This document shows positions 16,860 to 25,379 of a DNA stretch of 64,000 nucleotides, in pieces. The stretch spans positions 372,001-436,000 of the forward strand of contig NZ_JALPRR010000004.1 of assembly GCF_023630205.1 (NCBI RefSeq). The letters run 5' to 3'. Source of the DNA: Pontibacter ruber. Its GTDB lineage: Bacteria > Bacteroidota > Bacteroidia > Cytophagales > Hymenobacteraceae. The position numbers and the translations under genes are program-made. Numbering within the stretch: position 1 is the stretch's first letter; every line of letters begins with the position of its first letter. The notes under the pieces were generated by a model. That model was not told the origin of the DNA and made no database searches. It saw nothing but the letters and a program-made list of their open reading frames with translations.

Positions 16860-17957
16860 ATGACCCCATACTTTGAATTCAGGGATTTTCCGGAAGGTAT
16901 AACCACCGCCGTTGAAGCGGCGCTGCTGCGGGCGGCGCGTAGCAACCGGTTTATACTTGGCGAAGAGGTGGGAGCTTTTGAAGAGGAATTTGCTGCGGCT
17001 ACCGAGGCAACGTATAGCATAGCTGTTGGCAACGGGCTGGATGCGTTGACCATTGCCCTGAAAGCCGTAGGTGTGGGTGCCGGAGACGAAGTGATCCTGC
17101 CTGCCAACACCTTTATCGCGACGGCCAACGCTGTGGTGCAGGCCGGGGGCACACCTATACTTGTGGAGCCTGATAGTTTTACATACAACCTGACCGCCGC
17201 CGCCGAGAAGGCGGTTACAGCAAGAACTAAAGCCATACTTCCGGTGCACCTCTACGGGCAGGCCTGTGAGATGGGGCCACTGGTAGAGCTGGCAACGAAG
17301 TATAAACTGGCTATAGTAGAAGATTTTGCGCAGGCACAGGGGGCTAGCTGGGCGGGGCAACCGGTGGGCAGTTTCGGGAAGGCAAACGCCACCAGCTTTT
17401 ATCCCACCAAAAACTTAGGTGCCTTGGGCGATGCCGGAGCCATTACCACTTCCGATGAGACAGTTGCCGCCTTTGCCCGGAAGTACCGCAACTACGGTGA
17501 GAGTGAGAAATACCACAACGAACTGATCGGGGTAAACTCGCGGCTCGACACGCTGCAGGCGGCGGTGCTTCGAGTAAAACTGCAACACCTCGACAATCTG
17601 AATGCTGAGCGGCAGCGACTGGCGCAAGTATACCTGCAGGAGCTACAAAGTATAGACGACCTGGTGTTGCCAAAAACGGCACCCAACTGCAGCCACGTCT
17701 ACCACATTTTCAACATCCGCACCCCACAGCGCGACCAGCTGAAAGTATGGCTACAGGAGCGAGGTATACACACGGCTATTCATTACCCGGTGCCGATCCA
17801 CCTGCAGCCGGCATATACTTTCCTCAAGTATAAACCCGGTGATTTTCCGGTGGCGGAAGAACTGGCCGCTACCAGCCTGAGCCTGCCGCTCTTCCCGGGC
17901 ATGCGTTATGAGGAACAGGAGCACGTCATCCAAAGTATAAAAAGCTTCTTTAAGTAA
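16860..17957 (+). CDS. DegT/DnrJ/EryC1/StrS-family sugar aminotransferase
   Basis: PLP-dependent enzyme of 365 residues that transaminates a keto sugar nucleotide. The PLP-binding Lys is in SFYPTKNLGALGDAG. VGNGLDALTIALKAVGVG and EDFAQAQGA complete the cofactor pocket. I take ATG 16860 as the start; an in-frame TTG at 16833 would add nine residues. Together with the FdtA-like isomerase upstream it probably makes a dTDP-3-amino-3,6-dideoxyhexose (FdtB-like). The glycosyltransferase gene begins two bases after its stop, so the two are coupled. Confidence 0.92.
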   Translation: MTPYFEFRDFPEGITTAVEAALLRAARSNRFILGEEVGAFEEEFAAATEATYSIAVGNGLDALTIALKAVGVGAGDEVILPANTFIATANAVVQAGGTPILVEPDSFTYNLTAAAEKAVTARTKAILPVHLYGQACEMGPLVELATKYKLAIVEDFAQAQGASWAGQPVGSFGKANATSFYPTKNLGALGDAGAITTSDETVAAFARKYRNYGESEKYHNELIGVNSRLDTLQAAVLRVKLQHLDNLNAERQRLAQVYLQELQSIDDLVLPKTAPNCSHVYHIFNIRTPQRDQLKVWLQERGIHTAIHYPVPIHLQPAYTFLKYKPGDFPVAEELAATSLSLPLFPGMRYEEQEHVIQSIKSFFK

Positions 17958-17959
17958 GT

Positions 17960-18919
17960 ATGGCTGCTCCGCTTGTCTCTGTTATCTGCCTGTGCTTCAA
18001 CCACGAGCGCTTCCTGAAAGAAGCGCTGGATTCGGTGCTGGCCCAGACGTACCCGCACCTGGAGATCATCGTGGTGGACGACAGCAGCACCGACCGCAGC
18101 ACCGAAATCATACTTGCCTACCAGCAGCAATACCCCCAGATCAAATTCATCAGCACCGCCACCAACCTGGGCAATACCAAAGCCTTTAATAGGGGCTGGC
18201 GTGCCTCCTCCGGCGCCTACATCATCGATTTTGCTACCGACGATGTGCTGCTGCCCGACCGTGTAGCCCAACAGGTAGCGGCTTTTGCTCAACTCGACGA
18301 AAGCTACGGCGTGGTGTACTCCGATGCCGAGTACATTGATGATGAATCGGAGCACATCGGCTATCACTGCCGGCGCAATGCACAGGGCACGGTAATTTCG
18401 TTTGCTCCCTCAGGCGACCTGTTCCGCGACCTGTTGCGCCGGTACTTTGTTTGTCCGCCTACCATGATGGTGCGCCGCAGCGTGTTCGAAGACCTGAACG
18501 GCTACGACGAATCGTTGGCCTATGAGGATTTTGATTTCTGGGTACGCTCCTCCCGCAAGTATAAATATTACTTCCTGGATGCTGTGACGACACGGCGCCG
18601 GGTACATGCCCATTCTCTGTCAAGGGCCTGGTACCGACCGGGCAACCCGCTCATCGCCTCTACTGTAAAAGTATGCGAAAAGGCTTTGCAACTGGTGCAC
18701 ACGCACGAAGAGCGACAGGCCCTGGCCGACCGGCTGAAGTACGAAGCCCGCCATACCTACTTTACCGGCAACTACAAAGAGGCTGCTGCTTTTCTGGAAC
18801 TGCTGCGCCAGGTGGGAGAGCTTTCGCCGGCTTACCGGTTGTTGTTGCTGCTCAACAAGTATAAAATCGACCTGCGTATTTTCCGCAAGCTGTACTATAA
18901 GTGGCGGTATCAGGAATAA
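17960..18919 (+). CDS. Family 2 glycosyltransferase
   Basis: 319 residues with a GT-A fold. The N-terminal nucleotide-sugar domain shows VSVICLCFNHERFLKEALDS, IIVVDDSSTDRSTEI and the metal-binding acidic pair in DFATDDVLLPD. ESLAYEDFDFWVRSSRKYKY near 185-204 matches the acceptor-side ED motif of GT2 enzymes. The C-terminal quarter is helical. It is cytoplasmic or membrane-associated and, by coupling to the aminotransferase gene, probably places the amino sugar on a surface glycan. Confidence 0.92.
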   Translation: MAAPLVSVICLCFNHERFLKEALDSVLAQTYPHLEIIVVDDSSTDRSTEIILAYQQQYPQIKFISTATNLGNTKAFNRGWRASSGAYIIDFATDDVLLPDRVAQQVAAFAQLDESYGVVYSDAEYIDDESEHIGYHCRRNAQGTVISFAPSGDLFRDLLRRYFVCPPTMMVRRSVFEDLNGYDESLAYEDFDFWVRSSRKYKYYFLDAVTTRRRVHAHSLSRAWYRPGNPLIASTVKVCEKALQLVHTHEERQALADRLKYEARHTYFTGNYKEAAAFLELLRQVGELSPAYRLLLLLNKYKIDLRIFRKLYYKWRYQE

Positions 18920-19079
18920 TTGCACTATTATTTGTTACTTTTTATGGAAAAGTAAATCATGGAGTAAACACTTTGTAGTTTTTACGTAAAGAATAGTTCA
19001 GGGTATTTAACGGAAAATATTAACATGCAGTGAGTTAACAAATTGTTAATGAGCTGCTGTATGCATCGTTTTAAATATG

Positions 19080-19087
19080 TATATTTG
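19080..19087 (+). promoter_or_regulatory. -7 promoter box of the desaturase gene
   Basis: TATATTTG fits TAnnTTTG, 28 bases before the ATG at 19115 in a very AT-rich leader. Confidence 0.5.
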
Positions 19088-19114
19088 CTTTTAATTAAAA
19101 ATTAAACCTTAAAG

Positions 19115-20092
19115 ATGATCACAGCTGTTGCCTCCCGTATTGAAGTAATGAGATGGATGGAAGATTTTGTAAGCGAGAAAATTACAGAATTCCTGAAATC
19201 AGTAGAAGATAGTTGGCAGCCTGCGGACCTACTGCCAGATGCGCGTTTGGACAGTTTTTTTGAGGAGATTCGTGAACTGCGTGAGCGTGCCCGTGACCTG
19301 TCGTATGATCTGCTGGCCGTGCTGGTAGGCGATACCATTACAGAAGAGGCGCTGCCTACCTACGAGAGCTGGCTGATGACCATTAAAGGCATGCCGCAGG
19401 AAGACCAAAGCCCCTGGATGAAGTGGAACCGCGCCTGGACGGCCGAAGAAAACCGCCACGGCGATCTGCTGAACCGTTACCTATACTTGTCAGGCCGCAT
19501 CAACATGCGCGAGATGGAAGCTTCTACGCAATATCTGATCGCCGATGGTTTCGACCTGCAGACAGACAATGATCCTTACCGCAGCTTTGTGTATACCAGT
19601 TTCCAGGAAACAGCTACCAACCTGTCGCACCGCCGTGTAGCACAGATCGCCAAGAAGCAAGGCGACGGCATGCTGGCCAAACTGTGCGGTTATGTAGCGT
19701 CGGATGAGGCCCGTCACGCAAAGGCTTACAAAGCGTTTGTAGGGAAGATCTTTGAGGCAGACCCAAGCGAAATGATGCTGGCCTTTGAAGACATGATGCG
19801 CAAGAAGATCGTAATGCCGGCTCACTACATGCGCGAACTCGGGGTGGACATGGGTAAAACCTTTGGTCACTTTACAGATGCTGCGCAGCGTATCGGCGTT
19901 TATACTTCCGCAGACTATACCGACATCCTGGAAGACCTGATCAAAGAGTGGAAAATAGAGACTGTTTCCGGCCTGAACGAGGCTGGCGAACGTGCCCGCG
20001 ATTACGTGATGGCCTTGCCTGCCCGCTTGAAACGTGTTGCTGAGCGCATGAAGGTGCCGCAACTGGAGTATAAATTCCGCTGGATAGACTAA
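19115..20092 (+). CDS. Acyl-[acyl-carrier-protein] desaturase
   Basis: 325-residue soluble di-iron desaturase of the plant stearoyl-ACP type, inserting a cis double bond into an acyl-ACP using oxygen and ferredoxin. Two iron-binding helices are explicit: EENRH at 111-115 and DEARH at 196-200, each giving the E/D-x-x-H pair. Further Glu ligands lie in YESWL (E84) and SFQETATN. The length matches bacterial members. It has its own promoter box and a strong terminator, so it is monocistronic; it would raise membrane unsaturation, for instance in the cold. Confidence 0.93.
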   Translation: MITAVASRIEVMRWMEDFVSEKITEFLKSVEDSWQPADLLPDARLDSFFEEIRELRERARDLSYDLLAVLVGDTITEEALPTYESWLMTIKGMPQEDQSPWMKWNRAWTAEENRHGDLLNRYLYLSGRINMREMEASTQYLIADGFDLQTDNDPYRSFVYTSFQETATNLSHRRVAQIAKKQGDGMLAKLCGYVASDEARHAKAYKAFVGKIFEADPSEMMLAFEDMMRKKIVMPAHYMRELGVDMGKTFGHFTDAAQRIGVYTSADYTDILEDLIKEWKIETVSGLNEAGERARDYVMALPARLKRVAERMKVPQLEYKFRWID

Positions 20093-20110
20093 TCCGGAAA
20101 AAGATAAAAC

Positions 20111-20144
20111 AAAAAGGCCTGCTCGTCAAACAGCAGGCCTTTTT
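20111..20144 (+). terminator. Intrinsic terminator after the desaturase gene
   Basis: 13-bp perfect stem AAAAAGGCCTGCT / AGCAGGCCTTTTT with an 8-base loop; A and T tracts allow use from both strands. Confidence 0.9.
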
Positions 20145-20168
20145 GTTTACAGCTTAGCTTATTTCTGG

Positions 20169-20447
20169 CTAATCCTTCATGGTTATACTTTCATCAAACG
20201 TTACATAGTCCCTGACCTTGTTGCCCTCTGCTTTGGGGTTAGGGTAGTAACGTGCCGCATCTAGCTTCACTTTCCCGTTCACTTTTATATGATAATAAGA
20301 GGCCTCACCCTGCGGATCGGTAGTATGGGTTTCGCTTCGTTCAAAATACTCCTGCTTTACAGAATTAGGAGGAAAGTAGAGGCTGCTACCCTCTTTAATG
20401 GTTTGGTCGCTTTCAGCAATCACAACGTCGTTCCAGATGGCTTTCAT
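20169..20447 (-). CDS. DUF427 family protein
   Basis: 92 residues covering a single DUF427 domain: MKAIWNDVVIAESDQTIK at the N-terminus, YFPPNSV, THTTDPQGEASYYHIKVNG and DAARYYPNPK. Proteins of this kind are small beta-tent folds of unknown activity, widespread in bacteria. In most homologues the central motif has a Cys (HTTCPWKG); here it reads HTTDPQGE, so that Cys is missing. Convergent with the desaturase. Confidence 0.85.
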   Translation of the reverse strand: MKAIWNDVVIAESDQTIKEGSSLYFPPNSVKQEYFERSETHTTDPQGEASYYHIKVNGKVKLDAARYYPNPKAEGNKVRDYVTFDESITMKD

Positions 20448-20611
20448 AGGTTATTATAGCTTAAAATTCGTACAACTATCATTTACAGGGTTTCATAAGC
20501 TATAGTTTTGTTCTTCTGTAAGAAATAAAGTTAGCTGCAGCTACGTACATAAAATAGCTGCGAGAACATTAGCTGCCTTAGCGTTGTTTACAAGTATAAA
20601 TTCCCAATATC

Positions 20612-21712
20612 ATGGCTTTAGGATTCCGATTTACAGAATACATACCCCCCGAGGATAATAAACCCAGTTTCGAAACCCTTTTAAAGCTGTTTCTGCAGCT
20701 CGTAACTATATCTTCCGGCGATGTGGCAGAGGCGCTTGCCTGGCTCAACTCCCTCGATAAACAGTACAATCTAACCAGCGACGAGTATGGCATGGGCGAT
20801 TTTATCGAGGACCTTAAAAAGAAGGGTTATATCGAAGAGAACCCGCAGGAAGGGGGCGCTTTCCAGATCACGGCCAAGAGCGAACAGGGCATACGTAAAA
20901 GTGCCTTGGAGGAGATCTTTGGCAAGCTGAAGAAGAGCGGCAAAGGCAACCATGCCACGCCCCACACCGGCATTGGCGACGAACCCAGCACCGACCGCCG
21001 GGAGTACCGCTTTGGCGATGCCCTGGAGCAGATCTCGATGACCGACTCCATCCGCAATGCCCAGATCAACCACGGCCTTTCTGATTTTTGGCTCACTGAG
21101 CAGGATTTGGAAGTGACCGAGACAGAGCATAAGAGCCAATCGTCTACGGTGCTGATGATCGACATTTCGCACTCGATGATCCTGTACGGCGAAGACCGCA
21201 TTACGCCAGCTAAAAAAGTGGCGATGGCGCTGGCAGAACTGGTAAAACAGAAGTACCCGAAAGATACGCTGGATGTGATCGTGTTTGGCAACGATGCCTG
21301 GCAGATCGAGATAAAGGACTTGCCATACTTAGAAGTTGGTCCTTACCACACTAACACGGTAGCAGGACTAGAACTGGCCATGGACATCCTGCGCAAGCGC
21401 AAAACACCAAACAAGCAGATCTTCATGATCACGGATGGTAAGCCCACCTGTCTGAAAGAAGGGCTGCGTTACTACAAAAACAGCTTCGGCCTGGACCGCA
21501 AGGTGGTAAACAAAACGCTGAACCTGGCAGCGCAATGCCGCCGTCTTAAAATTCCGATCACCACCTTTATGATTGCGACAGACCCGTACCTGCAGCAGTT
21601 TGTAGAGGAGTTTACCAAGGTAAACAACGGGCAGGCATATTACAGCGGCTTGCAAGGTTTAGGCCACCTGGTGTTCCGTGACTACGGCCGCAACCGTAAA
21701 AAGAGTTTTTAA
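20612..21712 (+). CDS. VWA-domain protein, partner of the MoxR-like ATPase
   Basis: 366 residues. The N-terminal 175 are helical with a disordered centre (about 105-130). The C-terminal von Willebrand A domain has an intact metal site: DISHS at 184-188, Thr in GPYHTNT and Asp in ITDGKP. No signal peptide or membrane helix, so it is cytoplasmic. The MoxR-like ATPase gene lies 370 bases downstream on the same strand; such pairs act as metal-insertion or complex-remodelling chaperones. The client is unknown. Confidence 0.88.
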   Translation: MALGFRFTEYIPPEDNKPSFETLLKLFLQLVTISSGDVAEALAWLNSLDKQYNLTSDEYGMGDFIEDLKKKGYIEENPQEGGAFQITAKSEQGIRKSALEEIFGKLKKSGKGNHATPHTGIGDEPSTDRREYRFGDALEQISMTDSIRNAQINHGLSDFWLTEQDLEVTETEHKSQSSTVLMIDISHSMILYGEDRITPAKKVAMALAELVKQKYPKDTLDVIVFGNDAWQIEIKDLPYLEVGPYHTNTVAGLELAMDILRKRKTPNKQIFMITDGKPTCLKEGLRYYKNSFGLDRKVVNKTLNLAAQCRRLKIPITTFMIATDPYLQQFVEEFTKVNNGQAYYSGLQGLGHLVFRDYGRNRKKSF

Positions 21713-21732
21713 TTTGGGGTACGATCAGTTAG

Positions 21733-21918
21733 TTAAGCATCATGATTTTTGCTTCTGGACTTCAGCCAACGTGCAATAAGCTGAACCAGGAACGACAGGC
21801 CGATCAACCAGTTAAATGTAACGGTGCTGATCTGATGATTAAGCCTAAGCAATAATCCTGTGATGATCATCAGAATAGCCAGGAAGAACAGAAGTGTAGA
21901 TGCGGATAGCTTTTTCAT
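21733..21918 (-). CDS. Small two-helix membrane protein
   Basis: 61 residues with two hydrophobic helices (about 8-26 and 34-50) and a basic tail (RWLKSRSKNHDA). It is antisense between the VWA and MoxR genes. No family recognised; it looks real because of its hydrophobic pattern with positive ends and because it occupies the gap without overlap. Confidence 0.5.
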   Translation of the reverse strand: MKKLSASTLLFFLAILMIITGLLLRLNHQISTVTFNWLIGLSFLVQLIARWLKSRSKNHDA

Positions 21919-21989
21919 ACGTTAAATATAGGCTTAAATTATTCCTATAAGGTTTAACTATGAAAAACTAAGCAGCAAATGTTTTCGCT

Positions 21990-22009
21990 TTCGGATTGAG
22001 AAATCCGAA
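21990..22009. repeat. Small hairpin TTCGGATT/AATCCGAA
   Basis: 8-bp perfect inverted repeat around GAGA, followed by AAGTATAAAA. There is no U-tract on the side expected for a terminator of the small membrane gene, so its role is unclear. Confidence 0.4.
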
Positions 22010-22048
22010 TTAAGTATAAAAGCAATCATTAATTAGTAGCCGTAAGAA

Positions 22049-22083
22049 ACGGTTACTGATAACTGTTAACTGATAACTGAAAG
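22049..22083 (+). repeat. TGATAAC heptanucleotide repeat
   Basis: ACTGATAAC, TGTTAAC, TGATAAC, TGA in seven-base steps directly before the MoxR start codon. Confidence 0.55.
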
Positions 22084-22084
22084 A

Positions 22085-23602
22085 ATGAATTATAGAGACA
22101 TCCCATCGGAGAATTTACTCAAGATAAAGACGCTGGGGCAGTTGAAGGCTGCCGGATATGAGCCACAATCGGTAAAGCAGGAGCTGCGGCAAAACCTGAT
22201 CAAAAAGCTGCAGCAGAAAGAGGACGTGTTCCCGGGCATCTGGGGCTATGAAGAGACGGTAATTCCGGACATGCAGCGGGCCATACTTTCGAAGCACCAC
22301 ATCAACCTGCTGGGCCTGCGCGGGCAGGCGAAGACCCGTATTGCGCGCCAGATGATCGACCTGCTGGATGAGTACATTCCGGTGGTGCAGGGCTCAGAAC
22401 TGAACGACGACCCGTTGCAGCCATTGTCGCGTTTTGCGCAAGATTTGATACACGAGCACGGCGACGATACACCCATCCATTGGATGCACCGCTCTGAGCG
22501 CTACACCGAAAAACTGGCCACACCCGATGTATCGGTAGCCGACCTGATCGGCGATGCTGACCCGATCAAAGCAGCGACCATGAAGCTGCCGTACTCCGAC
22601 GAGCGGGTAATCCATTTCGGTCTAATCCCACGTTCGCACCGGGGCATTTTCGTGATAAACGAGCTACCCGATTTGCAGGCGCGTATCCAGGTGGCGCTTT
22701 TCAACATCCTGCAGGAAGGCGATATCCAGATCCGTGGCTTTAAGGTGCGTTTGCCCCTGGACATCCAGTTTGTGTTCACGGCCAACCCCGAAGACTATAC
22801 CAATCGCGGCTCCATTGTAACGCCGCTCAAAGACCGTATCGATAGCCAGATCATCACGCACTATCCAAAAACCATAGAGACTGGCAAGAAGATAACCAAA
22901 CAGGAGGCTCGTGTGAAAGAGGGACAGCAGCTGGTGCAGACCAACGAGATCATCAGCGACCTGATCGAGCAGGTGGCGTTTGAGGCCCGCGACAGCGAGT
23001 ATGTAGACCCGAAAAGCGGTGTATCGGCCCGATTGACTATCTCAGCGTACGAGAACCTGTTGAGCGCTGCCGAGCGTCGGGCGCTGTTGAACGGGGAAAG
23101 TAAGACCTACATCCGTGTGTCGGATTTCCTGAACACCATTCCGTCGGTTACGGGTAAGGTGGAGCTGGTGTACGAGGGCGAGCAGGAAGGGGCCGGCCAC
23201 GTGGCGCAGGTGCTTATGGGCAAAGCCATCCGCACGCAGTTCCTCAAGTACTTCCCCGACCCTGACAAGGCCAAGAAAAACAAGGCTACTCCAAGCCCTT
23301 ACAAGGACATTGTGAACTGGTTTGGCGAAGGCCATACCCTGGATATCCTGAACGATGCCACGGCAGCCGCCTATAAAAAAGCACTGAAGCAGGTGCCGGG
23401 GCTGGAAGAACTGGTGGAGAAACAACAGCCGGATGCAAAAGGCGATGAGAAGCTGTTTATGATGGAGTTCGCCCTGCACGGTTTGGCCGAACACAGTCAG
23501 ATCAGCAAGAACCGCCTCAGCACCGGCCTACAATTTAAAGACATCCTGAGCGGTATGTTCACGATGCCAAGCTTCGGCGAAGAGGAGGACGAAGACTATT
23601 AG
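22085..23602 (+). CDS. MoxR/magnesium-chelatase-like AAA+ ATPase
   Basis: 505-residue AAA+ protein of the helix-2-insert clade. Walker A is GLRGQAKT near 77-84 and Walker B is GIFVINELPD near 200-209. The sensor-1 region is FVFTANPEDYTNRG, followed by the arginine-finger segment LKDRIDSQI. A C-terminal helical extension from about 300 is longer than in classical MoxR. It is close to ChlI-type subunits and pairs with the VWA gene upstream. ATP-driven remodelling of an unknown client is inferred. Confidence 0.88.
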   Translation: MNYRDIPSENLLKIKTLGQLKAAGYEPQSVKQELRQNLIKKLQQKEDVFPGIWGYEETVIPDMQRAILSKHHINLLGLRGQAKTRIARQMIDLLDEYIPVVQGSELNDDPLQPLSRFAQDLIHEHGDDTPIHWMHRSERYTEKLATPDVSVADLIGDADPIKAATMKLPYSDERVIHFGLIPRSHRGIFVINELPDLQARIQVALFNILQEGDIQIRGFKVRLPLDIQFVFTANPEDYTNRGSIVTPLKDRIDSQIITHYPKTIETGKKITKQEARVKEGQQLVQTNEIISDLIEQVAFEARDSEYVDPKSGVSARLTISAYENLLSAAERRALLNGESKTYIRVSDFLNTIPSVTGKVELVYEGEQEGAGHVAQVLMGKAIRTQFLKYFPDPDKAKKNKATPSPYKDIVNWFGEGHTLDILNDATAAAYKKALKQVPGLEELVEKQQPDAKGDEKLFMMEFALHGLAEHSQISKNRLSTGLQFKDILSGMFTMPSFGEEEDEDY

Positions 23603-23636
23603 GAGTTAGAGAGTTAAAAAGTTAGAGAGTTATACT
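23603..23636 (+). repeat. GAGTTAGA-type heptanucleotide repeat
   Basis: GAGTTAGAGAGTTAAAAAG and so on, starting right at the stop of the MoxR gene, the same sequence type as at 5205-5243 after the ComB gene. Confidence 0.6.
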
Positions 23637-23640
23637 TGTT

Positions 23641-23669
23641 GAGGCGCAGTTTCTGCGCCTCATTTTTTT
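23641..23669 (+). terminator. Intrinsic terminator after the MoxR gene
   Basis: GAGGCGCAG / CTGCGCCTC stem with a short TTT loop, then a run of seven T. Confidence 0.85.
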
Positions 23670-23753
23670 GTGGCTGTTTCTTCCGAAGTATAGAAACGCT
23701 CATACTAATACCTGTTGATTAGTGCGCACAGGAATTTTGTGTCTGTATGCAGA

Positions 23754-23787
23754 TTCCCCTCCCTGGAGGGGGTGGGGGTGGGTTTAG
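23754..23787 (+). repeat. CCCCTCC-GGAGGGGG palindromic repeat, copy
   Basis: TTCCCCTCCCTGGAGGGGG followed by TGGGGGTGGGTTT. It is the same dispersed element as at 12801, 41870, 42032, 62701, 62781 and 62863. Confidence 0.7.
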
Positions 23788-23841
23788 GCTGCAGGTAAAT
23801 GGTAAACCAGATGCATGCGCATCTTCCAGTTGATCATGGTA

Positions 23842-24135
23842 TTATACTTCTTCCAATAGTGCCGTAGCTATACTTTGCCACTCTTCCTCCAAGGTTTGCT
23901 GTGGCCTTTTTCTTCCGGCTTTGCGGTACCAGTAATCGGCATTCCAGGTGTCGCCTTCTTTACGGTGCAGGTAAGCGTGTATCCAGGCAGCTGTTTGGTC
24001 AGGCAGGTCTTGTATCAGTACATGCGCCTTTTCCCAGTTACCTTTTGCCTCGTGCCACAGCGCCTGCAGGTATACCGAAAGTTCCGGTGGAGGCGCAGCT
24101 TCCGGGAGGCTTTGTTTAAAAGTAGCGAGGTTCAT
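23842..24135 (-). CDS. Small conserved hypothetical protein, TPR-like
   Basis: 97 residues, all helical, with AL-rich pairs resembling tetratricopeptide repeats (LQALWHEAKGNWEKAHVL near 28-45, then DTWNADYWYRKAGRKRP near 62-78). The WHEAKGNWEKAH and DADYWYRKAGR-like elements recur in short hypothetical proteins of many bacteria. Function unknown. Confidence 0.6.
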   Translation of the reverse strand: MNLATFKQSLPEAAPPPELSVYLQALWHEAKGNWEKAHVLIQDLPDQTAAWIHAYLHRKEGDTWNADYWYRKAGRKRPQQTLEEEWQSIATALLEEV

Positions 24136-24292
24136 GTGATGAGATAATTAATGTATTACGGCGTTTCACGGATTCAATTTATACTTATGTAATTACAGAT
24201 CAGGTTCATCTGCAAGGGATATTCTTTACAAAGTATAAAAGCTGGTTTTTTTATTTTAAACTCAACAGTGCCTGGCTAAGTATGCTATCCCT

Positions 24293-25030
24293 ATGGAAGA
24301 CCACGTATCCCTCTGGCCGATTCTGGCGATGGCTATTATTCATTTTTTCGCGAACAAGCTGCGGTTCCTTGGAGGTGTGCCGCGCAGTATCTGGCTTTCA
24401 GCGGCGGGCGGAGTATCCGTAGCGTATGTGTTTCTGCACCTGTTTCCCGAACTGGGCGAAGGGCAGGAGCATGTGGAGCGCGTGCTTAGCAGGGTTGGGA
24501 GTTTTCTGAGCCACCATGTATACCTGATGGCCCTGATCGGGCTTGTCATATTCTATGGGCTGGAGCGCATGGTAGTAGAAAACCGGTATAAATATCAAAA
24601 GAAGAAAGAGGAAGAACCGCGGCACGGACACGGCATTTTCTGGCTGCACATCGGTTCGTTTGCCCTTTACAATGCCCTGATCGGCTACATCCTGTACCAG
24701 CGGGAGGAGGGCTCTGTGCAAAATATGCTTTTGTTTTCGGTGGCGATGGCCCTGCACTTTATCGTCAACGACTTCGGCTTGCAGGAGCACCACCAGGAGA
24801 GTTACCGCCGCGTGGGGCGCTGGGTACTGGTTGCTGCGCTGGTAGCAGGGTGGGCCACAGGCTTTGTGGTGGAACTGCCCGAAACGCTTGTTGTGCTGGT
24901 AATGGCCTTTGTAGGTGGCGGCGTAATCCTGAACGTGCTGAAAGAGGAACTACCCGAAGAGCGCGAAAGCCGCTACTGGGCCTTTTTGTTGGGAGCAGGG
25001 TTGTATTCGGTTCTGTTGCTGGCACTGTAA
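24293..25030 (+). CDS. ZIP-like multi-pass membrane protein
   Basis: 245 residues with about seven or eight membrane helices. The pattern resembles ZIP zinc transporters: GGVSVAYVFLHLFPELGEG near 39-57, a charged central loop KKKEEEPRHGHG near 103-114, a histidine helix ALHFIVNDFGLQEHH near 155-169, and FVGGGVILNVLKEELPEER near 207-225. The paired HELPEE motif of true ZIPs is degenerate (HFIVND), so substrate and direction are uncertain. No regulator is adjacent. Confidence 0.55.
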   Translation: MEDHVSLWPILAMAIIHFFANKLRFLGGVPRSIWLSAAGGVSVAYVFLHLFPELGEGQEHVERVLSRVGSFLSHHVYLMALIGLVIFYGLERMVVENRYKYQKKKEEEPRHGHGIFWLHIGSFALYNALIGYILYQREEGSVQNMLLFSVAMALHFIVNDFGLQEHHQESYRRVGRWVLVAALVAGWATGFVVELPETLVVLVMAFVGGGVILNVLKEELPEERESRYWAFLLGAGLYSVLLLAL

Positions 25031-25379
25031 CTACGAGAGTTTAAACCACAAAGAAAATATAACAAAAGCTTGAGTAACGCTTTCCCCTAATCTTTACTTC
25101 TCAAGCAAATGCCCAGTTGGCTTTACCCATCTGATCAGGAATTGTACACGCTGTTGATCCCCATCTGCCAAAGCTAGTATCCAGTTTACTAAAATAATTT
25201 ATATTAAAAATCTTTAAAATTACAATTCCGTTAAGTAATACATTGATAATCAGCAGAATACTGCTGCTATTACACTTACTCTACTCTTCAAATTCACCCC
25301 GACCCTTTTGATAACTTATTCTCTGCTGCTCAGGCAAAGAAAGTAGTATTGTATTTATTTAAATCAAAAACGATCAGCT
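25031..25379. other. Gene-free AT-rich stretch before tandem lipoproteins
   Basis: 349 bases without a credible gene, repeat or hairpin. GC is clearly lower than in the genes to the left, marking the edge of an AT-rich block that runs through 26.8 kb. A promoter for the lipoprotein pair must lie here but no box fits well. Confidence 0.5.
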
